Below are positions 49,946-62,126 of a stretch of 64,000 bases of DNA, piece after piece (the first letter of the stretch is position 1; each line of letters opens with the position of its first letter). Below the pieces are notes generated by a model. It did no database searches. It saw only the letters and a list, made by a program, of their open reading frames with translations, and was not told the origin of the DNA. The position numbers were made by a program, and so were the translations under genes. Origin of the DNA: Solanum dulcamara. Lineage: Eukaryota > Streptophyta > Magnoliopsida > Solanales > Solanaceae. The stretch spans positions 12,179,256 to 12,243,255 of the forward strand of contig NC_077248.1 of NCBI RefSeq assembly GCF_947179165.1, written 5' to 3'.

Positions 49946-50280
49946 AAGGGTGTCAAATGGGCCGAGTGACCCGTTTTTTGTTCCATTAAGGGTCCGGCAC
50001 GGTAGGGACTGGACCAAGTACCGGCCCACCCCCCAAAAAAATTGGGCTGGTCCGGTGTAATTTTTGGCCTGGACCGATAAGACTGGCTCGATAAGGCACC
50101 TATAGCCAGCCCACTGGTCCACCAGCCCGGATCGGTAGCTGGCCCACCGGTCCACTGGCCCGTACCGGCCTGGTATAATAATTTTTTTTTTAATTTCTGA
50201 AATTTAGCCATTGGGCCACTTTTCAGAAAGTGATCGTTGAGCCCAACGACTATATAGTCGGGGTACAGTGTGTTTGCCAT
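49946..50280. mobile_element. 5' terminal fragment of another hAT-family element
   Basis: It starts AAGGGTGTCAAATGGGCCGA and is packed with GGCCCACC / CCGGCCC-type subterminal words. These are followed by TTGGGCCAC and TCGTTGAGCCCAACGACTAT, which I associate with the 5' regions of solanaceous hAT transposons. The other end and any transposase are missing; family-2 LTR sequence follows at once. Confidence 0.45.
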
Positions 50281-50731
50281 TACTTAGGATCAACTAGGAT
50301 GCTTATTGAGTACCATTGTTGTGTTGGTACTCACTCCCTTGCTATTTACACTTGGGTAAGTTACAAGTCCGGATTGTCTTGATCATCCTCCTGCATCATT
50401 GTCTGAGGCTTACTTCTGGAGTTTGTGAGGTAGTTGTTAGTCATTCCGGTAGTCGTCACTTACCCTTTTATTATGTCCTTAATCTATTTCAGCCTTGGAG
50501 ATATTTAGACTTGTGTATTTCTTTAATCTGTATTATTAATTAGTGTCTTGTACTCGTGGTACTGGGTTTTGAATTTTTTTTATTATATTATGATTTTTGC
50601 AACACTTAAGTTATGTCAGTTCTTATTTGTTCTCTTACTTCCGCATTTATCCTTGGCGAGGATTGTTTAGGTTGATCTGTCTTGGTAGGATAAGGCAGGT
50701 GTCATCACACTCGGTTTTTGGGTTGTGACAA
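50281..50731 (-). mobile_element. Family-2-related LTR fragment, antisense
   Basis: Read on the minus strand it starts TGTCACAACCCAAAAACCG and runs through words homologous to the family-2 LTR: CATCACACTCGG near 50710 matches CGGGTGTGATGGCA in reverse, and TTGAGTACCATTGTTGTGTT matches the AACACGGTACTCAACAAGTG region of 15140. Only the first part of the LTR is present and it is well diverged, so this is an old truncated copy. Confidence 0.55.
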
Positions 50732-50979
50732 TATGTCACGTAGTATGTGTGTATCTACCTATTCAAATTTATATATATATATATATATAAGTGCTTACTT
50801 GCTACACCCAAAATCTGAAGCCATAGATGTTAGCTAAGACCAAGTTAAAGGGCATATTTTTGTACTATGTCTTTCAATTAATTACTTCTAAATCCCGACC
50901 TTATCTTTTAAGGTCCAATTTAGTTTTTGTTCTTATGGTCTATTTTTCAAAAGCTCTTGAACCTCTTACCTTATTTTGC
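50732..50979. other. Short unique spacer with a small AT microsatellite
   Basis: Contains about 18 nt of TA repeat near 50771-50789. No gene was recognised. Confidence 0.4.
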
Positions 50980-52745
50980 TGTAACACCCCCTAAAACGTT
51001 GTATGTGGTGTTTCAATTCTCGATAAAAATGATATTACTTTGATTTTTTGGCATAATTTTTCATAAGTTGGTTCAAATTAGGTGATTCAAATTTCTTAAC
51101 AACCCCAACATCGTTACCTACAACTTTTGTGAAGACTATATCTTAAGATTTGGAGGCTAAGTAGGTCAAATAAATTAATTTTTGCAATACATGGTGCTGT
51201 GATGAAATGCAGTGTTTGTAGAAGCAAAATAATATCTAACTGTAGGATGCTCCAAATTAGTTGATTCTTAAACAACATGAAAGTACACTTCTAGAGCTAC
51301 AATATATATGAGACTCTAAAACCTAATGAGGAAGTTATCTTGTTCAAACGCAGCTCCAAAAAATAGTATTCCATTAAAAAAAGTTCATCTCACCAACCAT
51401 GGAAAGATCTAGATCCATTTGACATCAACAATGAAAGCAATAGTCTTCCATTTGACATCATCCATGACATCACAATCCTCCATTGGATTTTCAAGATCAT
51501 CTTTTTTAATTATTTTTATTTATTGTTAGGTCCCTCCTCCACACTTATAAATATCCACCTTATTTTCTCATTTTATTCATCAAGTTTTCTCAAGCAACTC
51601 TTCTCTCTATACACCTTTTTACTCATTCTCAAATATAGTTTTAGTTTTTAGTAGTTTAGAAATACTATTCCGGTGATTCTTATACTCCGGATAGTAAACG
51701 CTCCAGCGAGAAGAAAAGGCTAGGGGTTCAAGAGTGTTCATTGAGTTCTTCAATTCGGAGTAAAGCTTTGGATTCCAGGTATGTAGGACTATTCATAGCA
51801 TCGGATTGAGTTCGTCCATGCGCCCAATATTTAAATTCATCGTAATTGAGTTATAGTTGAGTTTTACCCTAATTCTTGAATTCTAAATGAATTAATTATT
51901 TTTCTATTGAGTTTGATATATTTATGCATTGAGATTATTATTTTTATCTCTCATATTATTAGAATTGTTGTTTGTGGCTACTTTTCCATGAACCCTAATT
52001 AATTTGATGTTCATGCCTATTTTGAGTAAAGATGTTGGCTTTTAATATGCATTAACAAAAAGAGCGATTTGAATTAATATTATATATGTATTTTATTGAG
52101 TTTTGAAAGAGTAAAGGCATTGAGTTTAAATGAATTTGATTCTTTGGGTTAAATGATGTTTAGAGTAAGATGTTTTGAAGTATAATGATTTGATGAAGAG
52201 GTAATGATGATGATGATACATTGAGATGAGTTTGATGTTTTAAATTAAAGTCCAATGAGGCTAGATGATGAGGTTAATATGAGCACATGTTTTGAGAGTA
52301 GTATTGAGCACCGAGTTAGGTAAGAGTTTAATTGAATCAAACTCCAAAGGTACGTAGTCAGTGTAGGATGGAGGCTATGCCTCTTAAGTCTCAAAAAGAG
52401 GACTTTGATGATTGGATCCAAGATGGTAATGTCCTTTATTCTGGCAAGGTATTAGATGGATGTGGCAACGACATCGTTTCGTTGTATCATCACTAGCTCA
52501 TAAGTGATGGTTGTCAGTTAGAGAAACTCCCAACTGAGTAAGCATTGCTTATTATTATTTTTAAACTTGCATTACATATTGATGTTGAGATGATGTTGAG
52601 TTCTGAGCTGAGTCTTCCTGAGAGGAGTTTCTTGATATTTGTCCTTACTTTCCTACCATTTTACATACTCGTGCATTTCATGTACTGACGTCATTCGACC
52701 TGCATCGTTTTATGATGCAGATACAGGTGTTAGAGGATTGTACTG
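50980..52745 (+). mobile_element. Diverged, 3'-truncated family-1 LTR
   Basis: It begins TGTAACACCCCCTAAAACGTTG and follows the family-1 LTR order (ACTTTTGTGAAGACTATAT, AACGCAGCTCC, AGGTCCCTCC, TATAAATATCCACC near 51546, AATACTATTCCGGTGATTC) with many substitutions and indels. It fades out near TTCGACCTGCATCGTTTTATG / GATACAGGTG without a TGACA end. It is the oldest family-1 copy in the window. Confidence 0.65.
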
Positions 52746-53880
52746 ATAAAATAGATGATAAATTCCGTTATAATACATTGGACCTATTAAAAAAACAATT
52801 GCTACATTAATATAAATGAATTGAGATTTTAACTGAAATTTCTGTAAAATTATTAAATATAAAACTTGATCTTACCAGTGGGATCTAATGTTTGTTGTTT
52901 GGATCATCCAGCCAAGACCAAATAAAAGGGAATTAGATTGAAAATGATTAGTAAAAACATTTCAATGCAATTGAAAAAAGTTCTAATATAAGAAAATAAA
53001 TAGAATATTACATAAGGACACAAAATAAATATATTAAAATAGAAAATTTAGATCAAATTACTAACTAATCACAAAGCGTAGTAACTTGCGCATATATTAT
53101 GTTCAGGATTATTTAAGAGGAGCTAAAAACTAATTTGCATCAGTTATACCAAATTATACTAATTTTTATCATGATTAAGTGATAAATTAAGATGGAAATT
53201 ATTTAGCTATATTTTTTTGTGATAACCATGTTTGTTGCGGTATATTTCATCTTCTATTTATTGTTATAACCACGAATAAGGATCATATACAAATATTAAA
53301 AACATATATTATATCAGTATATGTATCTTATTATGTGAAATAAACGAACATGAAAAATAATAAATAAAAAAACACGGGGAAGCAAATATGATTAAGTCAC
53401 CAACGATGGTTGTAGTGGAGTGCTAAGTGGCCCTTCTTTCCGACGCAAATTCATATTTAATCGGATTTCAATGCGAATATCGAACACTGAATAAAAATAA
53501 AAATAGTAATAAGCAATACCATTTTTATTTTCAATAAACACTTATAATACATTTATAATACATTTTTAATACATTTTACATGGAACAATTTATAAAACAT
53601 CTATAATACAAATTTTATTGATGAACAATACATTTATCACACACTCTAATACACTTATAATATATTGTGTCAATTTCTTACAAAGCAAGCATAATATATT
53701 TTAAAAACACTTATAATACATTTATATCATATGCATATTTCACTTTTAATACATAGTGCAGATTTATTATAGTATTGCTATGTAGTGCTATAAATGATAA
53801 TAAATAAAAAGTATCGCTAAAATTAGTAATTATTTATTAAAAAGTAATCACTCAAGTAATTTTTCTATTCATATTTATCG
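52746..53880. other. AT-rich DNA before the hAT element, no gene
   Basis: No coding signal. From about 53510 to 53770 the word TATAATACATTT and close variants recur irregularly (a degenerate short repeat). Confidence 0.4.
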
Positions 53881-54619
53881 AGTTCAATTAGGGGTGTTCG
53901 AACGAGACCGAAAAATCGATCCGAACCGATAAATCAAGTCAAACCGATTTAATAAATCAAAAAATGGCTCGGCTTGATTTGGTTTGGTTTTAGATTTTTA
54001 AAAACCGATAACATTTGATTTGGTTTGGTGTTACCCATAAAGAAAATCGAACCGAACCGATAAATATGTACATATTTAAAATATTATATATATTTATATA
54101 TGTTTATTAAACTTTATCTATTTTTTATTTTCTTCATAATTTAGGACCATTCCAAGAAAAAAGTCTAGCCCATGTTCCCCAAGCCCATTTACGTTTAAAG
54201 TAAAATAAAAAACGCTTACTAAATAGTTAGCACAAAAAAAAAATCCCTCGTTAGATTTTCAGTTCCCTCTTATTTCCTCCCAAACCCTGTAGACCTCTAT
54301 TCTGCCCTCAGTCTCTCACGATAACAATTGAGTTCAAGAAGCTTTAATCCCTGTAAGTCTGTAACTTTTTCTTCCTTTTACTTTTTTGATTACTTTTTGT
54401 ATGTTTCCTACTCTTTGTTTGTGTAATTATTTTTGTGTCTTTGAAATTTTACTTGAATGAATTGCTTCTCTAGTCTTTCATCTTGTATGTGTTTTTTATT
54501 TTATTTCTCTGTTATTTTAGATTTTCTCCACTGATTTAGATTTTTTCTTGTTGATTTAGTTTTTATCTAATGATTTTGGATTTCTCTATTTATTTAGATT
54601 TTCGGATATATTTTTTTAG

Positions 54620-56703
54620 ATGGAAACTACAACTACTCAAAAAGAGGTGGAGTCAGTGGAGGTAACCAACAAAGTATCTCCAATTACTTTGTTGGAACCT
54701 GAGCTTGACGGTGATATTACTTCCAATCATGCTAAAAAGCAGAAACAAACAACTCTTTGTGACCCTGATCGTAGCCTTGTGAGTAGTTATAGGAGAACAT
54801 CCGGCGTTTGGAAATACTATACTGAATATCTTGATAAATGGGGTAAGAAAAGGGCAAAATGTAACTACTGTACTAGTAACTTTGCTTCTGAAAGTAGTAA
54901 TGAGACCTCAACGCTATGGAGACATTTAAATGAGGTTTGTCCTAATTCCACTATTAGAATTATTGACATAAATCAATCAAGAATCAAGGTAGACAAAAAA
55001 GGAGAACAAGCATATAGTACATGTACTGTAGAAAAGATTGTGATTAACGTCATTGAGATTAGGAGAGCCATTGCTAAGTTTGTCATTATTGACGAACCAC
55101 CTTTTAAAGTTGTTGAAGGGGAAGATTTTAGGAGATTAATAGCAGTTGATTTGCCTAATTTTCAATTACCTTCTCACTTGACTGTTGCTAGACAATGTTT
55201 GAAAATATATCAAAAAGAGAAAGAAAAGCTTAAAAAGCTTATTCATAATCAAAGTGTATGTGTTACTAGTGATACGTGGACATCACTTCAAAATCTAACT
55301 TATATGGTTGTCATTGCCCATTGGATCGATGATGAGTGGAATCTAAAAAAGAAAATTCTCAATTTTTTTCAAACATCAGATCATAAGGGTGAAACAATTG
55401 CTAAGGAGATTGAGGCGTGCTTATTTAATTGGGAAATTGATAACATATTCACGGTGACCTTAATGCAACTGCTAATGATTCTGCAATTAAACACTTGAAG
55501 AGAAAAATTGAGGATTGGAAAGGAGGCGTCTTAGGAAATGAGTTCTTACATGTTAAATGTAATGCTTTTATTCTAAATTTGATCGTGAAAGAAGGACTTG
55601 GTGAATAAAATGGGTCTATTTCTCGGGTAAAAAATGCTATCAAATATGTTAAGTCCTCAGCTGGAAGGTTTGATTCCTTTAAGTCATTTGTCGAGAAGGT
55701 TAAGATTGACACTCATGGTCTTTTGACTTTAGATATTGAGACTAGGTGGAACTCCACATATATGATGCTAAATACAACTGTAAAATTTGAAAGGGCATTT
55801 TTGAGAATGTATGATGATGATCACAAGTACCTCAAGTATTGTTTAGAAACAAATAATGTGGGAGGGCATCCATGGATAGATGATTAGAAGAATGTTAAAG
55901 TTTTCATTAAGTTTCTTGAGATTTTCTACCAGGTAACTTTGAAATTCTCAAGAACTTCATATGTTACTTCCAATTCTTTCTTCCATGAGATCTTTAATCT
56001 TCAAAAGATAATTTGCAAATATGTTCGTAGTGAAGATTCTATTTTGAGTGGCGTGGCTAAAAAGATTGAGCTTAAATTTAACAAATACTGGGGTACTTTT
56101 GAAAGTATGAACAAGTTATTATTCATTGTTGTTGTTTTGAATCCTTGCTACAAGTTAAAATATGTGGAATATCTGTTTAAAAACTCTTATGGTTGTTTGG
56201 TGGGAGCCAAAAAATTGAAAAAGGTGATGGATACTTTGAGTCGCTTGTATGATTACTACATGAGTTCTTTTTGTGTGACTCATACCGATAAAATTGGTGG
56301 TCAAACAAGCTTGAATGATGAAATTGATATCATGCATAGTGACGAGATGTGGCAATCACAATGGGAGAAATATTTGGCAGATGAAGACAATACTAAAAAT
56401 AAATCAGAACTTGAAAAATACTTGATAGATGATTTGGAAAAGACCAAAGAGTTAGATATTTTGGCTTGGTGGAAAGTTTCTACGGCTAGATATCCAATTA
56501 TTTCTAGGATGGCAAGAGATGTTCTTTCTATTCCTATTTCTACTGTTGCTTCTGAATCAGCTTTTAGCACCGATGGTCGGATTCTTGAATCTTATCAAAA
56601 TTCTTTATCTCCAAAGACAGTAGAAGCTCTTATTTGCACTAAACAATTGTTAAGATCAACTTCCAAAGAATGCAAGCTTGAAGATCTTTTAGAAGAAATT
56701 TAG
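54620..56703 (+). pseudogene. hAT transposase, frameshifted and with internal stops
   Basis: The ATG at 54620 opens a 292-codon frame. Residues 61-107 are a BED-type zinc finger (C81, C84, H102, C107). The frame is then lost by a single-base change near 55455. The correct frame continues as NATANDSAIKHLKRKIEDW and on through the RNase-H-like middle region, interrupted by TAA at 55606-55608 and TAG at 55885-55887. It ends with a clear hATC dimerisation region (LDILAWWKVSTARYP, STVASESAFSTDGRILESY) before TAG at 56701. The total would be close to 690 residues, normal for plant RICESLEEPER-like hAT transposases. The gene cannot make active enzyme. A splice-acceptor-like TTTTTTCAG at about 58990-58998 suggests a 3' intron, in which the LTR landed. 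Confidence 0.88.
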
Positions 56704-56807
56704 AAACTTGAGATAATTGAAAAAGGTAAATTTACACATTTAACTCTTTATGAATATGCCTTTTATGTTTTAAAAAGTTTTAATGCCTACTTTGTTAAAC
56801 TTTCTTC

Positions 56808-58981
56808 TGTCACGACCCGAATTCGGGTGTGATGGCATTCATCTCAACCCACCGAGACGAGTCAGCCTAAAACTCAACGAAAAGTAAATGCGGAAATAAT
56901 TGAGATAAAACAAGATCTAACTTATTCAAAAACAAATAAATCAAAATCCCCCAAGACTGGTTGTCATGTGTACAAGCCACTAATACATTACCGAAATATG
57001 AAAGAAAATACAGTCACAATATCCTTGTCTCTAGAATAAGACTAAAACATATTAAAAGAGTAAGAGGTGTCCGCTAGATGAATATAACAGCTACCTCAAC
57101 ACTCGAAATGATAGCCTCGGATGTAGTAGAAAATGCTAGAAGATCAAGCAGGTCCGGGCTCACAACCTACACAAGTGTGGAAGCAAGGGGTGAGTACCAA
57201 ACAACATGGTACTCAGCAAGTGGATAACTAAAACTAAGCAAAGCTTAATAGATACAAGTACTCCTGTCCTCCCAACCGAACCTCCTCAACTACGACCTGC
57301 ATAAAATCAGCCCAACTCTACACTTGTACATTAACAACAGTAATACAGCCCACAAATACTCATCAATAGTCTCGTCAATGAATCATACCAAATCAAGTCC
57401 AGCACACACAGAGCAATATAGGGGTAAACACAAATTCACAAATATCAGAAAGGTGCAATGCAATGATGCATGTCTGTCCTATTGATACACATCCGCTGAA
57501 TCACAGTCCGAAACCCATGGGGGACACTTTTGTCCATGTAACCTGCCACGGAACGTGTGGCCCATCCCCTCAACATATATATCTTGCCACGGAGCGTGTG
57601 GTCCGACCCCTTTTATTTCATAATACTTGCCACGAAGCGTGTGGCCCGACCCATTTTTATTTCATATCATTTCCAGTCTCAACACGATATGTCAGAACCA
57701 ATGCAATCAATTCATGTTCATATAATTTACGATAATAAAATGACAACAACAATGATTCTTCCAATCTCACACCGACATAGTCATTTCATATGTCCAAAAT
57801 AAACTCATAATCACAACATATCAATTCCACCAATACATGTCATTAGATCACCATTTTATACCCCTCATCTCCATTTTTAAGGTCAATCATACAGTCAATA
57901 ACTCAGTTCAATTCTCATTACTCTCTAGTATAGATGACACGGAAATACAAGCATCTATAAGCTTAAACTGAGGTTTAGAAATTCACTTGCCTTAATTAAT
58001 CAAGTAATCACTTCGGGACTTGAGCCTTCCCTTTTCGTTGGACTTCCAAATAAGTATAATCTAATCAAATAAATAACCACAATAAGATTTCAAAACTAAC
58101 AACACACATATTATTATATGTCTAGCTTAGACCAAAAATTAACTCACCCAAATTCTATAGTCAAGTCCTAAATACCAAATTTAGGGTTAGGTCTCAATTT
58201 TTATTTTTCAAATATCATAATCTAGTGGAATTCATATAAGATAATACACCTAATATTTAATTACCTATCTCATTATATCAAAACTTGAATAATATATAAT
58301 AGCTAACAAATTAAAACAACCCAGCTAATTAACTAAACCGATGACGACACTTGCAAAAGCGATTTGGAAAACCTGATCGATTTGCCATTGTTATACCATT
58401 ATTTTTCCATCATCATCAAACAATTATCCAATCAATATCTCATTTGGTTGCACTATGAAATCCTTAGCAGCAGTAGCCAATAACAATTACATAATGTTTA
58501 TCACTATCGCCAATGTTGAAATCATCATTACTCCCAATTTATAACCTAAAATATGTTTCCCAATTTCCTAGAAAAGAATTACTACAACAACATATCCTCT
58601 TAACCTCACTATTTCACATTATATCCTAGGAATTACAGCCTAACACCAAAAATATAAAAACTTAGAGATAACCCTCACCTGCAATTTGTCTCGTCGGCTC
58701 CCACGTCTCCACAAGGTAAGTCGCTGCTCTACTTTTCTAATTTAATTAAGTATTAAAAATGACAAACTCCCACTAACCTATTTTAATATATAGGCTAAGT
58801 CATAATGATATTTAAATAAATTAACAGTTTAGCCCATCAATTAAATTAATTATCTAAAATTATCCATCAATTAATTAATTGTAGTTACCAAAAAGTCCAA
58901 ATTTCTAATTTAAATTTACGGAGAGAGTATTTTAAGGAAGAGAGATAACTCATTCTCAAAATGACCAATCGGGTCATTACA
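56808..58981 (+). mobile_element. Solo LTR, family 2, uninterrupted, inside the hAT element
   Basis: It begins TGTCACGACCCGAATTCGGG and ends GGGTCATTACA, with a perfect 5-bp target duplication TCTTC (56803-56807 and 58982-58986). It is 2174 bp, collinear with the copies at 14740 and 38098 but without a nested insert. It holds the CACGGAGCGTGTGG minisatellite (57547-57650) and no internal retrotransposon region. It lies 104 bp after the transposase stop codon. Confidence 0.92.
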
Positions 58982-59295
58982 TCTTCTTTCTTTTTTCAGA
59001 ATATGCTGGCACAATCTTGAACATTGATTAGTTAGGATGTTGCAATTGAAATTTGTAGTGCAACTGTTTTGCTCTTTGGTAGTTAATTTTCACATTTTTG
59101 CTGCTGCTTCACCTGAAGTACTTTTGGATTATGCTATTGACTTGTTTTTTGTATTTAATCACACTTTTATGCAAGCAATTAAGTGATCTTTTTTTTATGA
59201 CAGTTGAGTATATGGTTATTTTGTGTTGAATGTTGATCATTCGAAGGACTGTTTAAAGACCTTGTTATTTTTCTCAACTTGATTAATAAAAAATA

Positions 59296-59880
59296 ATGTA
59301 TATAATTAACCTTTTATGGGCTAACCTTCTTAATTTTGTTGTTGTGGAGGTTGTACTGCTATGCAGTAGTTGCTATCTTCCTCGTGGTGAAAATTTTGTA
59401 ATTTCTTTTGAGGCTATTTTTGCATATGTTGTTGTACTGATCTGTGCTTTCAGTTTTCTTTCAAATAGTTTCATCTTGGAGAAAGGTAAAGTAGCAATTT
59501 TTCTATTGGCCACGGCTGGAATGCTTCAATTACTTCATGCAATAGTGAAAAAAATGATGCTTCTTGAAGGACTTCTTTTTGTTCTAGTGGTTCCTCTTCT
59601 CAGATTCGGTATCGAACTTGGACAGTCAAAAAGGCTGTCAATTCTTTATTTTTGAATTCATTTTCTTCATGGACCGTAGGAGTTGAACCATCAACTTATG
59701 AATTTATGTTGCTGATATTTTGCCCTTTTTAGATCTTATCATTTTAGCTTCTATACTTTACAAGAACATCAGACATAGTTCCAGTCAGGACATATTCAAG
59801 TTTGTTATTATTGGAACCATATTTGCTTCTCTCTTATACCTCTAACTTGGACTTTAGATGGTAACTTATTTAGCTTATAT
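59296..59880 (+). pseudogene. Host-gene fragment in the hAT, resembling GPI ethanolamine phosphate transferase (PIG-O type)
   Basis: An open frame of 119 codons has three or four hydrophobic helices and the motif SFLSNSFILEKGKVAIFLL, then LLRFGIELGQSK. A second block at about 59727-59850 reads LDLIILASILYKNI and FKFVIIGTIFASLLYL before stops, with TWTLDGN in a shifted frame. Multi-spanning membrane segments with [FS]LLSNSF[IV]xxEG are a feature I recall from the C-terminal membrane domain of GPI-anchor ethanolamine phosphate transferases. The frameshifts, and the position between the transposase and the right inverted repeat, point to a captured gene fragment. Identification is from memory and tentative. 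Confidence 0.4.
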
Positions 59881-60205
59881 ACTTTTCTCATGTCCTCACT
59901 ATCTCTGAATGAGTTCAGGTATCTTTGAAGATTAATGGCAGTTGTTTTGAAATTCTATTGATTTGCAGTATGAAGGTAGTAAATAAGTTTGTCAATTTTT
60001 TTGCATTATAAAATATATTATTTCAATCCGTAAAAAACTAACCAAACCGATAAAACCGACAAAATAGATAAAACCAAAACCGGTAGAATTTATACTATAA
60101 TGGTTTGGTTTGGTTTGAATATTAAAAAAAACCGCCTTAATTGATTTGGTTTAGTTTTAGCCAAAAACCGAGTCAAACCGGACCATGAACACCCCTAAGT
60201 TCAAT

Positions 60206-62126
60206 TATTAAAACTTTAATAATATTAACTTTAAAAATTATAAAAAACTTTAACTATTAAGCTATTGAGTTTGAATACTTTCTTGTAATTAAATAGCATG
60301 GTAAAAACATTCTAACTACTCCATATTCAGGATAGAAGCAGTGGACAGGTTCTTTTACCTTCGCATTTTACAAAAACTTATATGCTATACTATTGAATCC
60401 ACCTTTAAATATGAATTTATATAATTGTCCAAATATAAAATAATACAAAACAAATATCAATTTCAGACACAAACTAAAATATTTAAAATCATCGAGTAGT
60501 CCTAGAAAAGTTTTTGTGCTTGTCCTTGTAAACAAACAGAAGAGGCGATTAGACAGAGAAAACATACCATTAATCCAGTATTTAGGAGGTTGAAAATGGA
60601 TAAAAAATAGAGATAGAGTCGACCAATATTATAGTGAAACAAAAGGATGGGGTTGTTATTATAAAATTTAGGAAGATATAGTCAACCAAAAAAATAGTAG
60701 AAATAAGGTTGATATTGTTATATAAAACTAAAAATCTCATTTATCTGTTTTGAAAAAATTTATTTGCCTAATTTTTCTCCAATAATTTTGACTGCGCAAT
60801 GTTTTTTATCTTTAAAGTCCAAATTTTTATAGAGTAAAACAATTATACTAATTTATCATAACATTAGATATTGAGGTCACACATGACTAATGGAATATTT
60901 AAAAGATCAACTAATACAAATTTAAAATATTTTCTTTAATAGTTTAAATTTGTTAAATGATATCACATCAAGGATGACTCAATAAAACTAGTACTACAAA
61001 TAACTTACAAATCAAACATTTGGAGGTTATAAATTATGTGAGAGTTATGAAATTATTAGGTGTGAATTATGTAATTATAATTTTAGCATAAAATAAATAA
61101 AAAGAAAAAATATTTAGAGGAAATACAAAAAAAAATTCTTGACTAAAAAATGTGTTCTAATGCCCACAATTATTGTATATAGAATTCATTTTGATATAAT
61201 AGCTCCATCAGAATAATCTTCCAACAAGTAGGGAAAAAAACAAGATACGTAGGACGATTACTTTATAATTTACTTTTTGAACAAATTTTAATATGAATCA
61301 TGTTGTATACAAGAACAATTGCAAGTGACAGATACATAATTTTTTTTTTTTTTTTTATCTTCAACCACGTAGGAGTTGAACAAAAGAATAATAATTCTAA
61401 ATTCATCAAAAGATGTTGCTCAATGAGGTTGTTGATTTCATTCAAAAGGTGAAGGGGATTCTTTTTCCTAATCATTAAAGGTTAAGAGGTAAGTTAAATT
61501 TAGGAAAAACTATGAGATTCAGCAAACATTAATACATATTTAAATTAAATAGCTATAGTTTATCTTTTTTAAATTGTATGGATACATTTATAATATAAAT
61601 AGTAAAATCAATTAATATTCCATAATAACTATTTATTTTAATTTTATATATTGGTAATAAAATATTAAAACAAAAAAATAATCCTACTCCCTATTCAATG
61701 CTTTCCCTTTCTTTTCTTTTTTCCCACCCTAATGCTTTCTCTTTCTATATCAACATAACACAAAGTAGGCAATCTGATGATCAACAAACTGCTTATACGG
61801 CATCAATTTCCCTAGCTTGAGACTCTATTGAATGAAATATTAAATAAGAGATATGTCAGTGATCCATATGCAATGCTACTGCTTGTTGGGGCTCTTCAAC
61901 CCACATATCTACTAAAATACACAGAATGCAAAAAGTGTGTAGATGTATTGCTTACCTAGTTGGATCTCTAATTATTTGTGGATTCTCCAAACGCAGAGGA
62001 AATGTTGCACCTCCTTTTCAGAAACTTACTTTCTTCGTTTTATTTCTTTTATTTTTTTCTAAATTTTCATCTCAAACAGAATTCTCTTACACGATTTTAG
62101 AAGTGATTTTAGTGATTTATATATAT
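60206..62126. other. AT-rich DNA between the hAT and LTR sequences, no gene
   Basis: No coding signal stands out. A T-run (about 61340-61360) and a pyrimidine-rich stretch (61690-61750) are the only features. Short frames here lack codon character. Confidence 0.4.

Larger units (their letters stand above)
53889..60197 (+). mobile_element. Full-length but inactive hAT transposon with a nested solo LTR
   Basis: The ends TAGGGGTGTTCGAACG and CATGAACACCCCTA form a terminal inverted repeat of about 11 bp (TAGGGGTGTTC). A perfect 8-bp target duplication AGTTCAAT lies at 53881-53888 and 60198-60205, the hAT hallmark. Subterminal regions carry repeated ACCGAT(AA) and TTTGGTTT words at both ends (53900-54070 and 60030-60175), likely transposase-binding sites. 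It carries a broken transposase gene, a family-2 solo LTR (56808-58981) and a host-gene-like fragment. Without the LTR it is about 4.1 kb. Confidence 0.9.

Noticed and set aside
49901..50280. Minus-strand frames of 84 and 113 codons
   Set aside because: They are produced by GC-rich subterminal repeats of a hAT 5' fragment; no protein family was recognised.
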